Positions 25,801-35,560 of a DNA stretch of 64,000 nucleotides are shown piece by piece. The translations under genes were made by a program, and so were the position numbers. The stretch covers positions 628,521 through 692,520 of the forward strand of contig NMRA01000116.1 in assembly GCA_002633005.1 (NCBI GenBank). The letters run 5' to 3'. The notes under the pieces are model-generated. The model saw nothing but the letters and a program-made list of their open reading frames with translations. It was not told where the DNA came from and searched no databases. Position 1 is the first letter of the stretch, and the number at the start of each line of letters is the position of its first letter. The stretch comes from Phoronis australis (taxonomy: Eukaryota > Phoronida > Phoronidae).

Positions 25801-28800
25801 TTTACAAAAAAGAGACTTGGGACTTAAGGCAGAAATTTGGCCTTACACTCCACATAACTATTTCTGAAAAATTATTACACTTTAGGAAAAGAACAAAGTA
25901 TCGGAGAATATTCATGACACATAACTGCTACTTACTAGGCAAATTAGTACAAATTATTTCCAAAATAACATGGTTAAACCTTTATGTTATAATTGTAAAG
26001 AGTGAGCGAAAGACCAAATTTCTTGAATCCTAAGTCACTTCCATGAAACAGACTGTAGGTATAAGAGTCTCTTACCAGCGGTCCCCAGTAGGTATACAAG
26101 TATCCAATACGTAACACAGGCACAAACTGAGAGCAGGCCATGACCAAGAAATAGAGATTCAAGAAGAACTTAAACTGCTCGAACAGTACCTGTAAAATAC
26201 CACACCTGCGTAAATATACAACATACAAGGTCTTGTGTGAAATAACTTTCAGATCAAACTTAAACAGAAATTAAAAGATAATTACAGGCGATTTAGTACA
26301 CCTTGTACCAGACGTGACCATTGCACTGATCAACTAGACCCGTTTTATGCTTTATTTTAATACATTAGATAAAACAGAGCTGAGGAGCTAGAGACCTGAC
26401 TCAAGGGTCTAGCAGTGTGCCCCAGTGGGACTCAAACCCTCGACCTTGAGTAAAGTAGGCGGACACCTATCCCACTAGGTGGCACTGCCTCCTCACTGAA
26501 ACAGAAGGTCCAACAACATTGATTTGTGGCAGCCACGTAATCTTTGTTTTGACCAGACATAATAGGTACGCCATCTAACCATTACAGCACTTAGGAACTG
26601 TAATTGTCAACATGAGACACAGTGGGTTGCGTGCCAATAACATACTAATAAGACCGCAACAGAATTTCTCGATAAACAACTGTACTTCATTATCACCATG
26701 GTTTATACTGTACAGATTGATTATGATTATTTTACCTTAAGAAGAGCAGAAATGGTAAACTGAAGAATTAACGTACAACAGTTTGAGTAAACTTTATTTG
26801 CAACAACCTTGTAAGCTTGGTTTTATGTTCAAGTTTATTGTAACATAACGTTGATAGTCAAAATACCATTGTTCACAACAAAGAATGTTAATACAGTAAG
26901 GTCTAAATGTTCTCAATCACAAGGAAATCTAAAGAACTTTCAAATACACACTTTACCTCAAACATACCATGCATTCTTTATAGATCGGTTACTTACCAAG
27001 GGGATGAATGTGATAACACTGTATTTCTGATTGCGAACCACATTGGCTGGGTACTTTTGCACGCTGGATGACTTTGCTCTTCTACCAATCGCAACAGTTC
27101 TTGGAAACAGTTGTTTCTGACGCTTGCATTTTCGAAGAACTGCACCACAGCAACTAGAATTACAATTTCACTCTAATTAACATGTCACCAATTTATGACA
27201 CAATATAGCAGGCAAGTGAAATTTCATTTTTCACTTTTTTCGTAAAAATATATAGCACCAAATAAATGATTTATCATTATTTGTTCTATATCATAGCTAC
27301 CATCGAAAAACATTTGAAAACATTGTGAACATTCACAATGCTGAAAAGACACTTACAGTAATGTTTGTCTGAAATTATAACATCTATCAATTAACTTACT
27401 GTACAGATATAACAATGTAACTACATACATATATAAGGACAGTTAGTTATGCCTTTCACAACTCTCAACAAGAGAGGTTTCAAACATATAAAATGTGCCT
27501 TGCAGTTGCAAACTTATAGGAAGGAGGGTGGTAGGGTTTGACTGAACTTAGTCAAGAGTGTGTGTGCTGGACAGTAGTGATGTAAAAAGGTCGTCCACCC
27601 AGGGAGCCATCCAAGATCAGCAAAAGAATTTTGCTCATGTCACTGAGAATGAGGTGAAGAACTTGCCCAGATATCCTGTATCCAGAACTTTGGCCAATAG
27701 CATTATGAAATTTAAAACTACATACATATTATCATAACTGCCTGGCAGCAAACTTGAGGATATTTTACTGAAAAAATTCCGAAGTTCAGTAAACGATACC
27801 AAAACATCTTTGAATCTTTGTGCATAATCTATGACAAACATGGCTCCTTCATACAAACATCGAAGGTTTGTAATTAAGGTTACCTTCAATTGTAGCTAAA
27901 TTCAGAACAACTCTCAGAAGAGACTGAAGACATTCACAAAAAACATTATGCATTATACACTGCTCTTTAAATGATTTTAGGAACTCTATTTAAAATGATC
28001 TACCGGTACTTCACCATGACGCACCATCAAAAAATAGTATTTACACGGTTTTTGTGAAAAAATCAAAAGTTGCATAAAACTAAAACAAAATGAGTGAGAC
28101 TGAGTAAACTGTCACTGTTTGAGATTTTATCTCGAGCATTTATATCATATGAAATTTGGTCGCGTAATGTATGTAAAGGATCCCATTGTTTTGGCATGAA
28201 TGTACCCTTCGTTTTTGCTAAATTTTACTAAAAAAGCATGGTCACTTGAGCACATGAACGGCAGATTGGTATAAAGTCAACAATCAAATTCTGGGGAATT
28301 TCTGCTTTCAGAAAATATATGGTTTTGCTGACTAGTTAAATTCTAGACTTGTCGATAAGGTATAACCTTAATCTGCATTTCTCACAGTCAAGAGAGTTCT
28401 CATTAGCCACACATGCACGCACTACAAATAGCATGCTGCTTTCCCACGTAGCGCTTCGAAAAAGTTGTGGTCAGTAGAAATGCTTGAATCTCAGTCATAA
28501 AGTGCCACTACTTAGCTCTTCTCAAAATAAAAAGATTAAATGGCAGAGTTGTGATTCAACCTTGCAGTTGAACAGCTAAACCCAGGGAGTATTCAAGTAT
28601 ATTTTTGATGGGGTGGTACAACTGAAAAATTAGGATACTCATACATTTAAAGAGTGGACCCACTTGCAGGGAGCCTCCATTAATAAGCCCCACCCCCACT
28701 TTCATGGAATTTAGCGCCAAGAACACCACTCTATTGTCACATGATCTGAAAGCGTACAAGAAAAGATCTCACGGTGTCAAAAATTATATCATTTGCAACA

Positions 28801-29458
28801 AAAGCTTATTAAATATAGGTAGTACATAATAAAAATACACTAGATCTGTTCGAACTCCCAAAGTCACCATTTCACTAGAGAGAATTTTGAAAAAGACATC
28901 CACCCTTTTTACTGGTTGGGAAATAAGTCAGCCACCCGTCTGTAGGACATACCGTACACCTCTTCTATGGAAGTATGGCCATTGGGTTCAACCCACTGCA
29001 AGAACAGCAGTGGAATAAGTAGGTGGAATGTGGCAATGTTATGTTCTGCACTAGGCAGTAATAATCTTAGCTATGCCACTGGACAGGGCAGTAATCACTA
29101 CAAGTTGTGTCACACAACACACATCCCTATTCGAAAGTAGACAGTATGAATCAAGTATAGCAGTGGTGTTTAATTGAGATATTAGTAACAAGTAGTAACA
29201 ACAATTAGTAACATCTAGTAAGCTCCTATGTTGCTGGGTGCAACTGCTGACATACAGTTTGTCAAAAGCCTGGAAAGTGACATCAGAGCGAGGTATTGTA
29301 CCCACCTGGCGCACATGTTTTTCCATCCTCCATTTATAAAGTACCAAAGTGCTCGCCGCCTGGACTGATTTTTCCGGCGCGAAAACAGATAGTCATTTTC
29401 ATCGGTTTCAAACCCTTCATTAGCCATCATCAAGGGAATGTGGTCAAAACCATCTGAC
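14993..29458 (-). CDS. ATP9B: ATP9A/ATP9B-type P4-ATPase (phospholipid flippase-like), N-terminal part, 8 exons
   Basis: Eight exons join in one frame with GT-AG borders (29458-29306, 27153-26997, 26189-26076, 25422-25252, 23601-23455, 22844-22764, 20123-19974, 15082-14993) and give about 354 codons. The product follows vertebrate ATP9B almost without gaps: the acidic tail with [19 protein letters not shown]1-TM2 in [17 protein letters not shown] and the segment after it, DKEVNSQ, the actuator loop [18 protein letters not shown]-like [39 protein letters not shown], then the first half of TM3. The family are class 2 P4-ATPases of the trans-Golgi and endosomes, related to yeast Neo1 and working without a CDC50 subunit. 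The ATP9B-like tail, which ATP9A lacks, favours ATP9B, although an invertebrate may have one gene for both. The start codon is not certain. The catalytic Asp, nucleotide-binding domain and TM4-TM10 are not in the window, so the gene is partial here. Confidence 0.94.
15320..15540. repeat. dispersed repeat R3, copy 2
   Basis: CATAAAATTGGTC, TTCCTTACCACGACA and TGTTACCAACA, then GGTTGACCAACCCTAAAATT and CTATGACTTGA. It lies in the flippase intron just upstream of exon h. Confidence 0.65.
17395..17620. repeat. dispersed repeat R1, copy (plus orientation)
   Basis: It contains GGACAAAAATTATTGC, GGTAGCTATGACG, GCATTTATTTGGTGCTA, AACATAAATTTTACTTGTC and TAGTGAGATTTTACCACA, parallel to 34070-34320. 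It lies in the flippase intron between exons g and h. Confidence 0.7.
19802..19847. repeat. (CGCA)n/(CA)n microsatellite
   Basis: CGCA tetranucleotides run directly into CA dinucleotides, downstream of flippase exon g in the same intron. Confidence 0.95.
19974..20123 (-). CDS. ATP9B: flippase exon g (actuator end, approach to TM3)
   Basis: It holds 50 codons, beginning [20 protein letters not shown] and then [40 protein letters not shown] and YTG.ETR.VMN are diagnostic of P4-ATPases. The acceptor is TTTTTCAG and the donor AAG|GTGAGT. Confidence 0.95.
21094..21448. repeat. 42-bp minisatellite, about 8 copies
   Basis: The units contain GTACACACTTGTTGCTTCGC and ATACAACACTGAGCGTTGA. The central five are nearly identical and the outer ones more diverged. 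Because 42 is a multiple of three, long frames stay open on both strands, giving 14-residue repeats such as [14 protein letters not shown]. It lies in the flippase intron between exons f and g. Confidence 0.93.
22028..22260 (+). mobile_element. tRNA-derived SINE, family 2 (in flippase intron)
   Basis: It has an A box TGGCTCACTGGTTAGAGCT (about 22049) and a B box GGTTCAAATCC (22093-22103). A body follows with CACTGGCTGACATTC, TGAGCTCGGTCTTAC, GAATGAGAACCTGG and TGTGGTCATATTA. The whole order recurs at 44530-44740. It lies antisense to the flippase gene. Confidence 0.78.
22764..22844 (-). CDS. ATP9B: flippase exon f (actuator domain)
   Basis: It holds 27 codons: [20 protein letters not shown], then FIGTFTR. 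The vertebrate ATP9B counterpart reads [15 protein letters not shown] at the same place. The acceptor is TTTTCAG and the donor CGG|GTATGT, both at codon boundaries. Confidence 0.95.
22845..25251 (-). other. flippase introns around exon e
   Basis: 22845-23454 and 23602-25251. I see no repeats or exons that I can name, apart from exon e itself. Confidence 0.6.
23455..23601 (-). CDS. ATP9B: flippase exon e (actuator domain, DGET loop)
   Basis: It holds 49 codons, beginning [16 protein letters not shown] and containing [22 protein letters not shown] is the actuator-domain loop that dephosphorylates the enzyme in P4-ATPases, and it is intact. The acceptor is CCGCAG and the donor ATG|GTTAGT. Confidence 0.96.
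25252..25422 (-). CDS. ATP9B: flippase exon d (TM2 end and actuator domain start)
   Basis: It holds 57 codons: [29 protein letters not shown], a Lys-rich turn, then [12 protein letters not shown]. The GD(L/I)I segment is the start of the P-type ATPase actuator domain. The acceptor is TTTTTCAG and the donor AAG|GTTATT, with clean codon boundaries. Confidence 0.95.
26076..26189 (-). CDS. ATP9B: flippase exon c (TM1-TM2 hairpin)
   Basis: Exactly 38 codons with codon-boundary introns on both sides. It encodes [19 protein letters not shown] followed by [19 protein letters not shown], the very conserved first membrane hairpin of ATP9 proteins. The acceptor is TTTACAG and the donor CTG|GTAAGA. Confidence 0.95.
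26396..26500 (-). mobile_element. tRNA-derived SINE head, family 3
   Basis: On the minus strand it has an A box TGCCACCTAGTGGGATAGG (26484-26466) and a B box GGGTTTGAGTCCC (26439-26427). It is a tRNA-like head within the flippase intron between exons b and c. No shared tail with the other two families is seen. Confidence 0.55.
26997..27153 (-). CDS. ATP9B: flippase exon b (pre-TM1 region)
   Basis: It encodes a CCG motif, a basic stretch, FPRTV, and then [16 protein letters not shown]. This matches the P4-ATPase segment just before TM1 (NQKYN..TFIP). The acceptor is TCTAG and the donor is TTG|GTAAGT. It is 157 bases: one base completing Ser, then 52 full codons. Confidence 0.93.
27180..27345. 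repeat. dispersed repeat R1, copy (minus orientation)
   Basis: CACCAATTTATGACACAATA, GGCAAGTGAAATTTC, TAGCACCAAATAAATGA, ATAGCTACCA and TTGTGAACATTCACAATG match the other R1 copies. It begins just upstream of flippase exon b. Confidence 0.7.
28030..28385. repeat. dispersed repeat R2, copy 2
   Basis: Counterpart of 8465-8775, with AAAAGTTGCATAAAACTAAA, GAAATTTGGTCGCG, GGTATAAAGTCAACAATC, TTCAGAAAATATATGG and CTAGACTTGTCGATAAGG. It lies in the flippase intron between exons a and b. Confidence 0.75.
29306..29458 (-). CDS. ATP9B: flippase exon a (cytosolic N-terminal tail)
   Basis: This exon encodes [20 protein letters not shown] and then a basic run ending GGWKNMCA. An AG acceptor lies at 29460-29459 and the donor reads CAG|GTGGGT. 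It opens with the last base of an Arg codon and ends with two bases of a Ser codon that the next exon completes, giving MCASCCG, as in vertebrate ATP9B (LCTSCCG). A further 5' exon is therefore needed; one possibility is at 30208-30243. Confidence 0.92.
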
Positions 29459-30207
29459 CTATAAATATAACAACACTGAATACAGGGCACTAGATGGACT
29501 ACTTGCTTGTCCTTCTATAATGAATGAGGGCCCAGCCTTACAATAATGAGGGTGACCACATAATGAATGGGTGATATGAAGAAGATGCATTCATTGTTAG
29601 CCCTATGCAGACAAACTATGGGCTGTCAGTGATCATGCAGACAGAATAAGACTTGCCAGTAAAGGATACACAAACAATTGACAACTCAAGTGGTAAGAAT
29701 CATTCACTGTTACCTATTTCAGACACATAATCAACTGTAACGGACACTTGGACAGGACATAAAATGTGATATTTTCTCCACAAGACAATCCCATCAGTTC
29801 TTACCGGTTATAGTCCCAGTCGTTATTAATCCACTAGGCGCAGCAGCACAGGACTACAAGGTTATTGATTTTAAATGAAGTCTGAAGCAGTTTACAGATG
29901 TCACACTAGACAAGCTGAATCATAGCAGTACATACAAAAAGTACTAGTGGCTCAGAAAAATGCTAACCAGACATGCAATCAGATATCAGAAACAATTTTC
30001 AACAGATATGTTTGTCCCTAGACAACACAATAGACTGGCCTGATGCATATCAATTACTGTACATCACCAGTTTACACAGCACATAATTGGTGACTTCACA
30101 AAATCAGTGGACCAATCATATTTCATTGTCAAACAAAATGGGACATCTAAAATAGATCTATCATGGATAGGTCCCAACTTTCTACCCCAGTCAGAAAGTA
30201 TAATCAC

Positions 30208-30243
30208 CTCGCAGAATTCGAGCTTCTACACGAATCGACATCA
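30208..30243 (-). CDS. possible 5' exon of the flippase
   Basis: A minus-strand GAG|GTGATT donor sits at 30208/30207. In the phase that the 29458 exon needs, the preceding codons read DVDSCRSSNSAR and would join to [11 protein letters not shown], similar in character to the Asp/Glu-rich stretch before MPLMM in vertebrate ATP9B. That frame has no ATG and the acceptor (GTAAG before 30243) has a weak pyrimidine tract. This is inference; transcript evidence would decide. Confidence 0.22.
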
Positions 30244-30518
30244 TCTTACTTCAAGCCAAAATGTCGATCAGTAATTTCTGCATATATTAACGTACAAAAT
30301 AAATCTGAAACTAAATAAGGCGATCTAGATCCTCTCAAAGATACTAATAGTTTCACGAAATGTAGAATATATATAGGTAAATAAAACAACAAGAATGGAT
30401 CAACTGAAATTTTCGGATATAATAACATTCTTTGTCAACAGAATATATCAACAGCATATATTAAGCGATAAAATCGACCAAAAATTGGCCTGACACAGCC
30501 TTTGTTCTTACAGCTTAA

Positions 30519-32112
30519 AGGAGCATGCCACCCAAAAAACAACCTAATTTATATCAATTTAGATAGAGTAGTTTTACTCCATAACGACACGTACGGTTGC
30601 GTTACCTGACACCTGACGGCAGACGGAGGTGTTGAAATTATCCAATGACGTCATCGGTTTCACACGAGGTCAGTTCAGCAGTTCACAACACGGGTTACTG
30701 GTGTCAGCTTATCGCTTGAAGTCATCGTTTAACACCAATAAATCATCAAACTTCGATGTAAAACCCTTAAAATACACCGAGTTCTTATAAAAACGTGTTG
30801 TTTTATTTCGCTGTTATGGATTTATTGGTATTTGGACATACCGTGCCTACAAAGTTCGATCCAGGCCAATAAGGTCCGTAGCAGGAGTTTGGGGTCTGTT
30901 AATTTCGAAGTATTTTCTGTGAGATACAGACAAGAGAACGTATATCTGTGTTGTTTAGACTTGTGATTTTTTGAGTTCTAAACACAAAATGCTTGTTATC
31001 CTGGTCAGTGGCTCGGAAACTGATCAGACATCACGAACATAAACCAGCCAAAGTTCAGTGGAAACTAAACTTCCAGTCAAGAAAATACTATACTATAGTG
31101 AGCCAAAGTAATGTGCACCTGATTATGTTGCTGAATTAGCCACGAAACTGCAAATCTACTCGTCGGGGGCTGCGAATTCAGGTTCCGCTTTGGCCACAGC
31201 ACCGTCAGGACAGAAGTTGTACATTGACAATCATTATATTTGAGTAATGTAAATGTAAATAAAGATTCCCCTAATACCTGGCCGTGTGATGGAAATTGAG
31301 TTGTTTCACAACAGTTTCTGCCAGCAAACACTAAATTAGCATGAGCTCACACGGCCTCGGGTGTCCCGTCAATTAGTTTTAATGCACTTAAAGCCGGGAC
31401 GCAGTGATTTATTCATTGCTGGCTCCTCAAATCATTTGCACTCACGAACACTCCAAAGGCATTACAAATTGCATCTAATGAGACGGACTTTGTTTCAGTT
31501 TTATATAAGTATTGGTTATTGTGAGAATAATTCATTTTGAAACAGAACGCTCAGTAATAAACGCCAACATGGCAACTCGCAATGCCGACTTAATTAGGAC
31601 TAGCTAGAGCTCACCAGTCCCGACTTCGCAGGTGGATCGTTAAGTTTTACAGGCTATCAATATTCGAACACGAATACGCTGATGAAGAAATACTAGAGAG
31701 GCGCCGTGAACAAGCTCAGACAACGGAATGTATGGAGTTATTTGGTAAGCCGGCATTCGTCAGGCACTGTCGACGTCTGCACGCCACAGACAAGGAGTAC
31801 AGTTCATTCTTCACTATCATGAGCCACTTCCTAAGCATTTCGAACTCTCGAGGAAGTAAGAAAAAACGATATACCCGACTTCCTCGCAGCTGCTTAGTTC
31901 AGGCAAGCGGGACTTATGCACTGCATGTTGCGGCAACATAGCGGCATTCACTCTGCATATGAACCACTGACGTCGCTAGCGTCGTTTCTCACCTTTCCCA
32001 CAGGTTAACGCGACACCTCTTGGCAAGGTAAGGTCGACTGTATGCGAGGCGATGTAGATATAGACCGATTGAGACGGCAAAAAAGACTAATTAAATCGGG
32101 TGGCATTCTCCT
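30519..32112. mobile_element. 1.6-kb DNA transposon with 15-bp terminal inverted repeats
   Basis: The left end reads TTAA|AGGAGCATGCCACCC and the right end GGGTGGCATTCTCCT|TTAA, so the 15-bp arms differ at one position. Both are bounded by TTAA (30515-30518 and 32113-32116); TA is a possible shorter target duplication. TTAA would fit piggyBac-like insertion, but the terminal bases are not the usual CCY, so the superfamily is open. The inside is richer in GC than its surroundings and has no recognisable transposase, so it is probably non-autonomous. Confidence 0.7.
31603..31941 (+). CDS. unrecognised ORF inside the 1.6-kb TIR element
   Basis: The frame is open for 112 codons and ends TAG. It includes RRWIVKFYRLSIFEHEYADE, then EILERRREQAQTTECMELF; the first ATG is at 31732. 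TTTACAG at 31653 could act as an acceptor. It lies wholly inside the element bounded by inverted repeats at 30519 and 32112, so it may be remnant element coding or captured host sequence. No transposase motif (DDE, zinc finger) is visible. Confidence 0.3.
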   Translation, partial: ARAHQSRLRRWIVKFYRLSIFEHEYADEEILERRREQAQTTECMELFGKPAFVRHCRRLHATDKEYSSFFTIMSHFLSISNSRGSKKKRYTRLPRSCLVQASGTYALHVAAT

Positions 32113-34069
32113 TTAATGCACGCATTGTGCTTTCGACTTTTGCTTGTTCAAGTATCCCAATGAAGTCACAGTTTGTTTAATTAAACTCGTTTGTAATCCT
32201 GCTGTTGATTTATTCAGGAATAATTTATATTTGCACATTTACCCAACTTTGTCACAGGATTTTGTAATTTCCAGAACTATTTTAATACGTGTAATATATT
32301 GGATAGAAAAGAGTCTGGACATTGAATAACCGCCAGATATCCAAATAGTCAAAAGTGTAAAGTAAAAACATCAACTTTTGGTATCATTAAAATGGCCACC
32401 ATTTGACGAGAATGGACAACCATAATAAAAGAATTTCAAAAAATAAAAACTCACAGCATTTTTTGTTTCACTGGTTATTTGTTAGGGATTGGAAGGAGAT
32501 TCAGGACCCTAACCACGCCCATGGGGTATGCCACTATACTTTTGACCGAAGGTTTCATTGGAATTTTTAACATTTATTTGTTTACTAACACTATGAACTT
32601 GCAATATGTACACTGTACTATAATGATTACAAAATATATCATATAACCAGTATCAGTTTCCCCAGGCACTCACACATTCACTATGACTAAGGGTCACTGT
32701 AACATTTTAAGTGATCAGCAAATGAAAAACCACAGGAGCCCGTAGACAGCGGGAAACTTGTAATTGGCAGTTTTGGTTCTGGAAGATGAAGACACCCAAA
32801 AATTTAGAGACTGTCTTGAAAAAAGGGAACCATCCGTAAAGACCTTCCATATCTTACCATTTGAATTATCATCAAAGTCATGAATGACACAAAAGACACA
32901 TAGATCCCATTTTAGAATTATTTACAATCCACAAAACATCCACAAAATTGAATTTGGTGTGCTATTCACATGTCTTCCTGTTCTCATTCCACCATTCATG
33001 TTCATTTTGTACTGTCACACCCATAGATATGACTTCATTCTTATCCAGTAGATGGCACTAGCAAGCAGATAGAGAAAAGACTGATTACGTAGTCCAACCT
33101 CCTTTGTAACATTTTACAGGCTGTTTGTTGAACTGCAGTTACTTCCACAACTATTCCATGCGTGCACCCAGGGCGGCTCAGGGGGCTCAAATGGGCCCCC
33201 CATTTGGCAAAGTGGACAAAAAGGTCCACCTCAGAGAAACAAAAATTAGTCTGAGAAAACGAGACAAAAGTTCACTAAAAAGGTGCAGGCGCACATTTCA
33301 CAGTCCTGAGGGTGGTACCCCATTTTTTTAATCCTCCCGCTTTCTTGTCAGGAAAAGGTCCACTTCGTCAGACATTCGAGCGCTCCCATGTTAAAGGCTG
33401 GGTGCTCGCATGTATTCTGAACATACGTTACATTTGCACACACATAGTCCAACAATACATTACACATTAAATAGGCAAACATGACATACAAAGGTATCTG
33501 TAGTCTAAGACTTCTAATGAGGAATGTTTTTGTTGCAAACAGAACAAATTCTTTAAGGAAAGGCTCCTGCACACAAATACAAAGTTTACTCTTTCTGTTT
33601 AAAGTCACAGTTGAGTAGTCAAAACTGTCCTAAGATCAATGTCAGCCAGATTTCCAACAAAAGAAACAGCTTTATCAAATATTGTAACAATTCTTCATTT
33701 GAACTGTTTGCCAGTTTTCAAAAAGAGCAACAAAATACCAAAATTACCACAAGAGGTCATAACATGCTAAATTGGTTGAACGAATCTATGAAAATAAATA
33801 TAACCTGCTCTTATCAACAGGAACACACGTACCAAATCCAGTGATGATCCTTTAAAGAACTTGGTAGACACTGAGGCAGGCACAGAAAAAAGTGCCATTA
33901 ATTTTCGCTTTGAACCAGCTAAACAGGGCGAAATACAAATTTAAGAATTCATCAATGAGTCAAGCCCAATATGACAAACTTCAGGTCTATTCTGTGTTCT
34001 GACATTAGAGGTCCATTGTGTAACTGTGTCATAACAAGAGGACTTGCACATTTATTTCATAACATTACT

Positions 34070-34320
34070 GGTATCATATAATTTTGGACAAAAATTGCGA
34101 AACTTACCCTTTTTCAGTTTTCAATGTCTTCTGAACATTGTCTGTGAATACCAACAATTTTTCAAAATACTTTCCAGCTGTAGCCATGGTAAAGAACTTG
34201 AACATTCATTTAATAAAGCATCAATTTGATGCTACAAATCTGTTATGAAAAAGTGAGTAAACATAAATTTCACTTGTCCGCCATATTGTGCCCTTAACTA
34301 GTGAGATTTTACCCCAGCAT
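34070..34320. repeat. dispersed repeat R1, copy (plus orientation)
   Basis: It contains TTGGACAAAAATTGCG, GTAGCCATGGTAAAG, AACATAAATTTCACTTGTCC and CTAGTGAGATTTTACCCC. It is intergenic, between the flippase and DECR2. Confidence 0.7.
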
Positions 34321-35424
34321 AATTGGCTCATTTCAGTTCCACAAGCTTTGTTTGTCAGAGGTTTCTCATATATCACAGATATATGTTAATGGTATTTGTT
34401 GAAAACTTTCTCCCTTAATAACAAACAACTTTTTGAAGCTCTTGTAGATGTTTTAAGTAACAGATCACGTTTTCTTAAAACTTAATTTTCTGTTGTCATG
34501 GAATGGTTCAATTCCGTGCACACAGCATCACCCATAAAATAAAAGAATGATGAAGATTTGCATTATTCGAGGAATTAACTATCTTGTGCAAGGGAGTGCT
34601 CGGTTAAGATTCAAACTGGTAAAATAATCACAAAGGTTTTATGCAAATTCCAGGTTCTGGCACTGAATTCCATCGAGCCAAAAATCTCAGCTTTTGACTT
34701 TAGTTTCTGAAACTTTTCGGGTGTTACGCATTATAGACTGTCCTCGAGTCAGGTAGTTTTCCAGAGAATTATGTTGAAAATTCTGGGAAGTGTTGATGGT
34801 GTAATTTGACACATGGACAATATGTTCATTCTTGGTTAAGATCAGAAGGAATATGATGCTTATGTTTTCGCAGTGTTGTCGCGTCTTCATAAAGCCCGCA
34901 TGTTGTTACACCTGATCGAGTGTATACATTATGTTTTCATCAAAGTAACACTACATTCATATAGTTGGCATTCATCCCAGTATCGATTTGATACGAGGTA
35001 TCGCAGACTACAAAACCCAAAGTAACTGCAAGGAGCTTCAGAATTTTCTTGTGCTGTAAAAACAGTATGGAACGTTTTCGTGTACAACGCAACATCTTCG
35101 CGAGCTATTGTCAAAACACTGTGAATGGGTCTTGCAAAAGACAAAACTGCAGAGGCCATGAAGACCATGTCCGCAGTTCTTGCAGTATATGACCCAAAGC
35201 AAAAATAACTTGCAAAGCAATAATACTAGCAACTATGAGATTGAAGATACATTCTCCCAGATCATATGACTGACTCATGTTTACTACCCGACAAGAAGCT
35301 CTGATGACAATAACGAACTGTCTTTCAAAAACTCAGAAATCACTTCTAATCTGATTCTGAGTATGGAGCAAGTTGAGACCAGTTTCACAGTGGTAAGTGG
35401 CCTATACCAAAAAGTTTTTAGGTA

Positions 35425-35560
35425 ACAGTTGGATAAATGGAGCCTGATTAAAAGTGATTTGAGAGCCAGATACTCCCACTGAATAGCAACACGCAGTATT
35501 CAGTGGAAGTAACTGCATGGTTCTCAGATCACTTTTAAATCGGGGACCCAACCAACTGAC
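35425..35560. repeat. degenerate inverted repeat
   Basis: GTTGGATAAATGGAGCC..TTAAAAGTGATTTGAGAGCC pairs imperfectly with GGTTCTCAGATCACTTTTAA..GGGACCCAACCAAC around a short loop containing CACTGAATAGC / GTATTCAGTGG. It looks like an old fold-back element. Confidence 0.5.

Larger units (their letters stand above)
25423..29305 (-). other. flippase introns between exons a, b, c and d
   Basis: 25423-26075 shows nothing notable. 26190-26996 holds the family 3 SINE head. 27154-29305 holds R1 and R2 copies. No additional exon is needed, because the protein joins without gaps. Confidence 0.7.
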
